Made by a program: the position numbers and the translations under genes. Below the pieces are notes generated by a model. That model had not been told where the DNA came from. It was given only the letters and a program-made list of their open reading frames with translations, and did not search any database. A stretch of 64,000 bases of DNA, taken from positions 24,786,551-24,850,550 of the forward strand of contig OX637391.1 of NCBI GenBank assembly GCA_951799425.1. Reading direction: 5' to 3'. Shown here one piece after another: positions 58,501-64,000 of the stretch. This stretch comes from Ilex aquifolium. Lineage: Eukaryota > Streptophyta > Magnoliopsida > Aquifoliales > Aquifoliaceae. Each line of letters opens with the position of its first letter. Position 1 is the first letter of the stretch.

Positions 58501-60076
58501 GCTGAACTATTCAGTTCATGATATGAGCAACACAGCCCACGAAGAACTTCAATAGTTCAGAAAAGAGCCTAGGAGCTCGGAATGGGCTATTTAATTCCTA
58601 AAAAGAGCCTTATAGCTCATAATGAAAGTTCATAAAAAAAAAAAAAAAAAGAGTCTGGCAGCTCATAAAGTCAATAAATTTGCTTTAAGAAGCACTGAAG
58701 TACTTCTCGAAGCAATGAGAACAACTGGGAACTCGGCAACCGTAGGAAAAACAACAGCTCTCTGCACCTCGAGTTCATGCAAATCGAGGTCGATGTGTGG
58801 AAGTCTATCTCAATTCAGCATCGACTCAGCCCCTGCCCAAGCTCGCTTGGGCCAAGGGCTGGGGGGCAACTGATGATACCTAGAAAAAAGCTCTAAGTAT
58901 GAGGTCAGACAAGGAGGTTAGACATAGTAACCAGGGCTCCGCAATCCAGACCTCAAGCTCTCATCAAAGAAAACAAACGAGAAATTGAAAGGGAAACAGC
59001 TGGCTAGTGAATGACATCCTCAAAGCAATGGAAAGCTATAATCAAGGCACAAAACTCTCAGCTAACCAAGATCCTCTCCCAAAAATCAAGGAAGATCCCA
59101 CGGATGAAGGCAAAGATCTCGGTGAAAATCCCTTAGAGATAGGAATCACACTATAAATACTGTACAGCGCCTCAATCAAAAGGCAGAGAACCCTACTGGC
59201 ATCAAAGGCCTCTTGGCATCAAAGGCCTCTTGTAAAACATTTTCTAGATGAATATAGATTCTAGGAGCAAGAGACTCCATTGAAGAGTGGACTAGCCGAG
59301 CTCCCAAGCCGGTGAACCACTATATTTCTACGTGTTACACACACCACACCTCGGACAACTAGAGCATTCAACCACCAATTCACGGGCCTTGTAGCTTAGA
59401 TCTGTTCCTAGCAATTATACTCTAACTCGCTGCTCATTCACGTGAAATAACACCATCAATTTCCAAACCCTGTGATCAGAAAAAAAATGATGATCCTATT
59501 ATTACATAAAATATTGAATTGGCCGATATCACAGACAATGCAAGCATAAACAATTTTGTATCACTGAGTCAGCTGCAAGGTCAAGGCACAACCCCCGATG
59601 TTCTTGTTAGGCTAGGAACGCTCACAGATATCGTTAGGTCTTGAACTGGCAGAGTCCATAAGCAATACCAGCTTAGCTATTACTAAGTCAGCTGCAAGGG
59701 CCAGGGAAAAAATTGCCAAGTTCTATCGTGCAAGAAATGTTGAGAGCCAAAAGAAATACAACCAATGAAATTGATCCAGAAGGAACTAGGAAATCACAAA
59801 AAATGGTAGGCAACGCCTAGAATGTCGATTGATGAAATCAGAAGGTGTATGGTTCATGTTATGAAAAAAAAATGAGAGATACTCTAAATCTGGGGCAAAC
59901 CCACTTTCGGCATCAAATATGCAACATAATTTTGAAATAGCAAATAGTTGCCTAAATATGGCACAATGAGTACCAACTTCTTCCATATGACAGAGTAAGA
60001 ATTACCTTCCATACCGAGTTTCAAGCTGTACTCCAAAAGCTGGCATAGTTATGATGGAAAGTGCACGGGTGAATTC
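55559..60076 (-). CDS. PIGH: PIG-H (GPI-GlcNAc transferase subunit H), 3' exons only
   Basis: Three exons on the minus strand: 60006-60076 (71 nt), 56097-56235 (139 nt) and 55559-55624 (with stop). Phases fit: the first ends with two bases of a codon and the second begins with one. GT donors are at 60005 and 56096. Protein segments are IITMPAFGVQLETRYG, FVPIRKILRPMLNECV, YWSLSLIVHEEAEL and KMLVPIWKALCAATDSK, the PIG-H domain (PF10181). PIG-H is an ER-membrane subunit of the enzyme that adds GlcNAc to phosphatidylinositol, the first step of GPI-anchor synthesis. The 5' exons with the membrane hairpin are not in the window; elements G and F begin 13 bp upstream of the first visible exon. The last exon has two candidate acceptors, 55631 and 55625; the first puts a stop straight after one codon. 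TEs fill both introns. Confidence 0.85.
55818..55994. mobile_element. Mutator-type MITE in PIG-H intron
   Basis: The element is 177 bp with inverted repeats of about 31 bp (GAGTAATGCTACACTGACC at the left end, a near match at the right). It is flanked by a perfect 9-bp duplication TTTTTTAAG (55809-55817 and 55995-56003). A 9-bp duplication is typical of Mutator-like elements. Noncoding. Confidence 0.85.
56268..56838 (+). repeat. 5' LTR of TR-GAG
   Basis: 571 bp, with CTATAAATA near 56549-56557 as a likely TATA box. Confidence 0.93.
56842..56860 (+). other. Primer binding site of TR-GAG
   Basis: TGGCGCCGTCTGTGGGAAC, three bases after the LTR. This sequence is common in Tat-type elements; I do not assign the tRNA. 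Confidence 0.75.
56901..58001 (+). CDS. Gag of TR-GAG, with basic SR-like tail beyond an amber stop
   Basis: The ORF has 366 codons. The N-terminal half is polar and asparagine/glutamine-rich. A coiled-coil-like stretch is near residues 45-70. The retrotransposon gag core (residues ~195-350) has QIEVFDGTKDPVDHLNTY, ALAWFHRLPPASISSF and SYVQRFNSESLKV. The TAG at 57999 is followed in the same frame by 46 or so codons rich in Arg, Ser, Asp and Lys up to a TGA near 58142. In full-length relatives such a basic tail is part of gag, so TAG is either a point mutation or a readthrough stop. No CCHC knuckle is seen. It would package element RNA. Confidence 0.88.
   Translation: MVSTRNMSRSQTNPPRTQDQQEATNDRQPENVQETNSPINNEMEALRLVNQRLLRENAELSKLIQRPQEALPAQEGQNNPPHREQRHLDPLREVNEGGESSQTRGHVPYLPPRNGHNEEVQSQNDGGERDDFFPYQQDRREQHWEQRFKDIQQELSHMKEAVKSKAPVTMDVLMQQTESPFTTGVLHFSLPPKFRMPQIEVFDGTKDPVDHLNTYKNQMELHGYQDPVRCRAFAITLKGSALAWFHRLPPASISSFKELSIAFVSHFIGARIYRKPSYHLLNVKQGPQENLRSYVQRFNSESLKVEIPDEKFAITAFISGLGVQSKDLIFSISKNPQASMAEVLAKTEKYINGEEALLSKVGSSSS
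58128..58520 (+). repeat. 27-bp tandem repeat of hairpins in TR-GAG
   Basis: The units are close to GATGAGCTCTTCAGCTCAT plus an 8-base spacer, about eight clear copies then decayed ones. Each unit contains ATGAGCT-CTTC-AGCTCAT, a 7-bp stem with a 4-base loop. The 27-bp period gives a 9-residue repeat in an open frame (58111-58401), which is most likely a by-product. Confidence 0.85.
58856..58870 (+). other. Polypurine tract of TR-GAG
   Basis: GGGCTGGGGGGCAAC directly before the 3' LTR; the same words precede the LTR of element G. Confidence 0.75.
58871..59458 (+). repeat. 3' LTR of TR-GAG
   Basis: 588 bp; differs from the 5' copy by a 17-bp tandem duplication (TGGCATCAAAGGCCTCT, around 59197-59231) and about 6 substitutions. 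Confidence 0.93.
59464..60005 (-). other. PIG-H intron sequence between TR-GAG and exon
   Basis: AT-rich intron remainder with a good donor at its right end (GTAATT on the minus strand). A repeated word TCAGCTGCAAGG occurs near 59570 and 59689. Nothing else is seen. Confidence 0.6.
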
Positions 60077-60089
60077 CTACAATGAATAG

Positions 60090-60780
60090 TGATGGCGTAA
60101 ATCTGCGTGAATGAGCTATGGGACTAGATTGTTTGGTATGAATGATCTGTGTGGTGATTAATGTGATATCTGAGCTGCAAGGCTCGTGTCTAATAATGCA
60201 GGTGAAGGTTTTGGGGAAAAAGGAAAGGGATAATAACACGACAGAATTATAATGGTTCACCGGCCTGAGCTCGGCTAATCCACTCTAAATTGGAGTCTCT
60301 AGCTCCTTTCTCTCTCTTATTGATAGTGTTCCATGCGTTACAGTCGAATCGCCCCTTGGTGGCTCTATCACCTCCCTTTTATAGCCTCATGCTTACCTCT
60401 AATTCGAAATCTCATCCTATATTAAAGGGATCATGCCCTATCTTCATCTATCATCTCGGAGTTCCCTAAACTTCCTATGGCTGGCTTCAAACAGCGAGAT
60501 CTTTCCCTTTTATTGTGGGATCCTCTCCTTGGTTTTAGGAGAAGATCTTGGTTAGTTACTGGTTTTACGCCTTGGATCAGCTTAATTCCCATTATGAAGG
60601 TATCTGCTCTCATCTCGCTGCCCTCTTGTCATTTCTCAGTTTGTGTCTTCAGCTGGGAGCTCTGGTACCGGCTGGATGAGCTCAGACTATGGCTGGAGGA
60701 GCTCAGCGTATATTACCTGAGCTCCCGAGCTGAGCTCACTTTCTAAGCTCGTGTCTGGAGTTTGTTTTTAGGCATCATCA
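60090..60780 (-). repeat. 3' LTR of element G
   Basis: 691 bp; minus strand TGATGATGCC...TTACGCCATCA. It shares with the TR-GAG LTR the words near the TATA box (GGCTATAAAAGG here) and the stretch GAGACTCCA..TTAGCCGAGCTC. The purine tract GCTGGGGGGCAAC is at 60793-60781. Confidence 0.82.
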
Positions 60781-60853
60781 GTTGCCCCCCAGCTCTTGCT
60801 CTAAGTTTAGCTTAGGTAAGGGCTGAATTGTTTCTCAATCCGAGCTAGATCTG

Positions 60854-60967
60854 CACGTGGTCTCCCTCGGCTTCTCACGTGGCTGGAGATTTTTGACGGT
60901 TTGCAGCAATCATGACTCTCCTCGATCCCCGCGCGCGTCTCAGCCCACGTCTTTCAAGATTTAAATA
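60854..60967 (+). promoter_or_regulatory. Candidate promoter of the antisense ORF of G
   Basis: Two G-boxes CACGTG (60854-60859 and 60876-60881) and a CCACGTC word (about 60944) precede a TATA-like TTAAATA (60961-60967), on the strand of the antisense ORF. A possible leader intron (about 61179-61239) follows. Inferred from motifs only. Confidence 0.45.
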
Positions 60968-61449
60968 CCCAAAACGGCTACCTGAACCGTTTCTTTGCAC
61001 TGTTCATCTTCTCCTCTGTTTCTCCGAATTCCTTGCCTCTGTGAATTCTTGAGCCCCAGTCTTGAAGCTCTCTGATTCTTGCCCAAAATCGGCCTTTCTG
61101 TGTTTGATTCGAAGGCTTCGCAGTGCTTCTCCTCTTGATTCGGTTCCGGATTTGTTGTTCGCTGCTCTTGCCCCTCTAGGTACGCTTTCCCTATCCTTTT
61201 TTTTAGACTTTTCCAACTCTGGACCCTCTGTGTTCTAGGTGGTTGCTGCGTTTTTGGGCCCATAGGTTCTTCTATTTCTGGTCTCGTGATTGTTGCCTGT
61301 CTCCCCTTCCCCATTTCGTGGACTGGAGTTCCATCGTGCACATACTCGCTGTTGGGAGTTACTGTGCTGACCCTAGGGTTATTAGGGAAAGTTTGAGTAG
61401 TGTTCCTCATCTATACCGTTCCTTTAATCTTCCCTTTTCTTGCCCAAAT

Positions 61450-62118
61450 ATGTCTGTTTCTTCTGGTGCTACTCGTTCCTCTGTTTCCCTATTAGGGGAT
61501 CGATCTGAGGACACTGATTTGGGGGATGTTGGCGATGAGATTGATAACTTTCCTGGTGCGGAGGCCGGAGAGGCCGAGGCTGGCACCGAGGAACCTCCCT
61601 CTACCTCTTCTCTCATGCCCCCCAGACCTGATAAAGGCAAGGTTAAGGTGAGTGGAGTCGGGGTTGAAGAAAAGACCTCATATTTGGGGTCTGCCTTCAG
61701 GCATGCCGAGTTTGTGGGCTACAGTAGAGAGGCCCCTGGGTTAATGAAAGATTATAAGGTTCGATACGGTTTTCCTCCTGGGGTTGAACCCTGGTGTCCA
61801 GATAAATCCATCTACTATGTAGAGCAAGTACGCAATAGGATCTGCTTCTTTCTTGCCGCCTTTGAGAACGGTCTTCGCTTTCCTTTGCATCCCTTTATCA
61901 AGACTGTTCTGCAACATTTCAATGTATGCCCTTCCCAGATTTCTCCCAACTTCTATGGCGTCATGGTTGGTCTCCTAGTCATCTTTAAGAAGCATAAACT
62001 CGGGGTTCCTAGCATTTTTTTGCTTATGGAGCTCTTCAATGTCAAACTGACCTCCGCTGAAGGTTTTTTGTATATTTCCAAGCGAACTAAAGTTAAGAAA
62101 ATTATTACTGACCTTGAT
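61450..62118 (+). CDS. Antisense ORF of Tat element G, gypsy-type transposon protein domain, 3' truncated
   Basis: 223 codons from MSVSSGATRS to the point where F is inserted; the next codon after the junction is a stop. The first 70 residues are acidic and Ser/Gly-rich. Residues ~95-220 (YKVRYGFPPGVEPWCP, FLAAFENGLRFPLHPFIKTVLQHFNVCPSQISPNFYGVMVG in part) resemble the 'putative gypsy type transposon' family (Transposase_28, PF04195). Such ORFs lie antisense between pol and the 3' LTR of Tat elements; their role is unknown. The frame is also open upstream to 61243 but without an ATG. Confidence 0.75.
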
Positions 62119-63977
62119 TGATTGGTAATTACGTCGTTCCTAATCTCGTAACATCACCCTCACCCTCAATGTGTGTATGTGGCTTATAGTGATGGGGGAG
62201 TGTCACTCTCCCTCCGGATGATGCAAGAAGATAGGAAACAACAACAAAATGGATGTGAATGGAAATGTGATGAACAAAATAGATGGAATGAGATGCGGTG
62301 TGCACAAAAATGCTCCCCAATCGAAAGGAGTCTTTTGTGGTCGTGTGTTTTACTTGGAAAATATTCCAAGGTCGTCTCCTCAGGGAAGGAAAGGGAGTTT
62401 TGTGAAAGTGATTTTGCAAAAGTGAAAAGAAAGTGTAAAATCTTGTATTTGAGTTTTGTGTTTGGTTTGTGAATGAAAATGCAAATTAAGCAAGTGTTGA
62501 TTAACCACAAAGGTTCACTCCAATGGGAATGTCAAGCCAACTCAAAGCCTTCCTCCGATTGAGCATGAATGAACGATTGATTCGGGGGAAGCTAGGGACG
62601 AGATTGGTGAGTAATCTAAGCATAAACCGTGACTAGGCCTACGGAATATCAAAGGCTCACCAACTCATCCACTCTCAACCCCGTCAAACCGAACCATTTG
62701 ACTCAAAAGGGAGGAAAGAAGAAGAGTTGAAATGGAATCCCCAAGAGGAATTTTCCCTTGGATTAACCAACTTAAATCCTAGCTAATCATACATAAAAAT
62801 GAAAGACAAGCATAATGTAAAGACATATAATGAAGACATGAAGCATGAAAATTAACTTACAACAAGAAATCTAAAGCTATGAAGGAAAAATATGCAATAC
62901 CCAATATAAAAGCTTGAAATGAAGAAAACTTAAATAACAATGGTGAAATGAAGAACATGAAAGTAAACTTGCAATAAACTTGAAAGGAATGACATTAAAG
63001 ACAATAGATTAAACTTAGAAGATCCTTACAAGAGATTACATGACAATAGAATGAAGAGAATGCAAAAATGTAAACTTTCGGCACTATTCATTGTCTTCTT
63101 CATTGGAACTAAACTAAGCTTAGGTAGCCAACTCAATACAAGCTTGTAATGTTGAATATATGGAGTGTATGCCTCTCATTTTCGTGCATGGTGGTCCCCC
63201 CTAGCTGTGTGAACGAGCTCCCATCAAGAGAGGGCTGAATGGATGGCTTTGACAGGCTAGGGAGAGCATAGCCTGGCAGCCCACTTCCCTCCCCCTTCCT
63301 TCAATGTTCAAGCCTCAAAAGTCTTCCCCAAGGTGTAAGAGAGACATGGTTGTGTAAGGAAATGTTGGGGGAAACGTGGGAGAATCGATGGTGGGACCCC
63401 CAAGCAAGTGGGGCTGAGTTGCAGGAGCATCGGGGCTGCTTCAGGGGAGCGTACCGATACGCGTACCGGTACCCCGAACACCAGAAACTTCGGCGTACCG
63501 GTACGCGTACCGGTACCCTCTTTTCTGCTCTGGACCACTTTTGGTAGAATCGGCATAACTTTTGATCCAACCGTTGGATTGGGCTGAAATTTTGACACAA
63601 AATAGAAGACCCCAGATCTACAACTTTTATGTTTTGTACTTTTTCAAATTTTGAGTAGATCATGGTCAAAATGGAGGAACTCCGAGGCAGTACTTCCAAA
63701 CGATGTGGCTGCTGATGCCCTTGTTCCCAAGCACCAATGCCTTCTTGATTTCTTCACTTTTAAGCCTCCAATTCTTCATATATTGTGTCCATGACTTCAC
63801 CACACATCCATCAAGGTTGCAATATCCTAAAATCAATCATTTAAGCTATAAAAGGTTGCAACATCAAAATATCAACATTATAGTTCAAAACGGCTAACTT
63901 CTAAGCACTTATATGCAAAAGTTGAGTTGAAATGCTTGCAATGAGGCCATGAAATATGCAAAATTACGCACTCATCA
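62119..63977 (-). repeat. 3' LTR of element F (B-like)
   Basis: 1859 bp; minus strand TGATGAGTGC...TTACCAATCA. It aligns with the B LTRs, for example around 62190-62400 against 18510-18720 and in the CCTAGTCACGGTTTATGC region. It carries CGTACCGGTACG-type pairs at 63450-63472 and 63494-63516. Confidence 0.82.
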
Positions 63978-64000
63978 ACCTCCCCTCTTCTCACAAGGCG
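62119..64000 (-). mobile_element. Element F: B-like retrotransposon, only its 3' LTR in window
   Basis: The LTR is at 62119-63977 on the minus strand, with a purine tract just to its right (63978-63992; minus strand GAGAAGAGGGGAGGT). The internal region therefore lies to the right, outside the window. It is inserted in the antisense ORF of G; the target duplication would be TTGAT (62114-62118). Confidence 0.75.

Larger units (their letters stand above)
56268..59458 (+). mobile_element. TR-GAG retrotransposon in PIG-H intron
   Basis: The element is 3.19 kb with LTRs 56268-56838 (571 bp) and 58871-59458 (588 bp), both TGATGATACC...CACCATCA, and a perfect duplication ATTTC (56263-56267 and 59459-59463). 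It has a primer site and a purine tract but only a gag ORF, no protease, reverse transcriptase or integrase. This matches the published TR-GAG class of nonautonomous elements. The LTRs differ at about 6 sites plus one 17-bp tandem duplication in the 3' copy, so insertion is recent. Movement must rely on enzymes of a related Tat element; element G has similar LTR ends. Confidence 0.93.
60090..62118 (-). mobile_element. Element G: 3' end of a Tat-type retrotransposon with antisense ORF
   Basis: On the minus strand G ends with a 3' LTR (60780-60090). Its LTR start (TGATGATGCC), purine tract and end resemble the TR-GAG element. Inside lies an ORF on the opposite strand, as described for Tat elements with an antisense extra ORF between pol and the 3' LTR. 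F cuts it at 62118, so the rest of G lies beyond the window. The left flank 60085-60089 (AATAG) would be the target duplication. Confidence 0.75.

Noticed and set aside
58128-58520. Tandem repeat considered as a CRISPR array
   Set aside because: The spacers are themselves repeated, the genome is a plant, and there are no cas genes.
61243-61449. Upstream extension of the antisense ORF of G
   Set aside because: The frame is open but has no ATG and spans a probable leader; the ATG at 61450 is preferred.

Overview
This is nuclear DNA from a flowering plant, probably a eudicot; the species cannot be named. It has a P-class PPR gene, an intron-containing GPI-anchor gene (PIG-H), and about 55 kb of nested LTR retrotransposons. 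There is no sign of bacterial or organellar origin.

Layout. (1) 1-50462 is a nest inside an old Tat-type Ty3/gypsy element, E (minus strand, 40886-50462). E was entered by a copia-like solo LTR (44309-45616), by a solo LTR of the A/C family (D, 46446-48232) and by an Athila-type element, B (plus strand, from before base 1 to 40885). B was then entered by Athila-type element A (339-13979, TSD GTTGC), by an opposite-strand solo LTR of B's own family (18439-20200) and by Athila-type element C (26631-40801, TSD AGTGA). (2) 50683-60076 is the only host gene space: a MITE, the PPR gene on the plus strand (51406-53271), then a tail-to-tail PIG-H gene on the minus strand. Its visible exons are 60006-60076, 56097-56235 and 55559-55624. 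A Mutator-type MITE and a gag-only TR-GAG retrotransposon (56268-59458) sit in its introns. (3) 60090-64000 is the 3' LTR and antisense ORF of a Tat element, G (minus strand), cut by the 3' LTR of a B-like element, F, that runs out of the window.

How the Athila elements are built. A and C have LTR, a tRNA-Asp primer site, gag-protease-RT-RNase H-integrase in one frame, a conserved hairpin with a polypurine-like tract, a pair of small overlapping ORFs, an array of TTCGAA palindromes with a TATA box, an env-like ORF, a noncoding module, a polypurine tract and an LTR. B has the noncoding module before the env-like ORF, lacks the small ORFs, and uses a different palindrome (CGTACCGGTACG).

Most notable. 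The small overlapping ORFs of A and C look like the basic, cysteine-rich nucleic-acid-binding protein of carlaviruses and relatives, split over two frames. They would be an accessory gene in a plant LTR retroelement. Also, each Athila family carries its own CpG-rich palindrome both in the LTR promoter and just upstream of the env-like ORF, which suggests that ORF has its own co-regulated promoter. All similarity statements come from reading the sequence; no database search was run.
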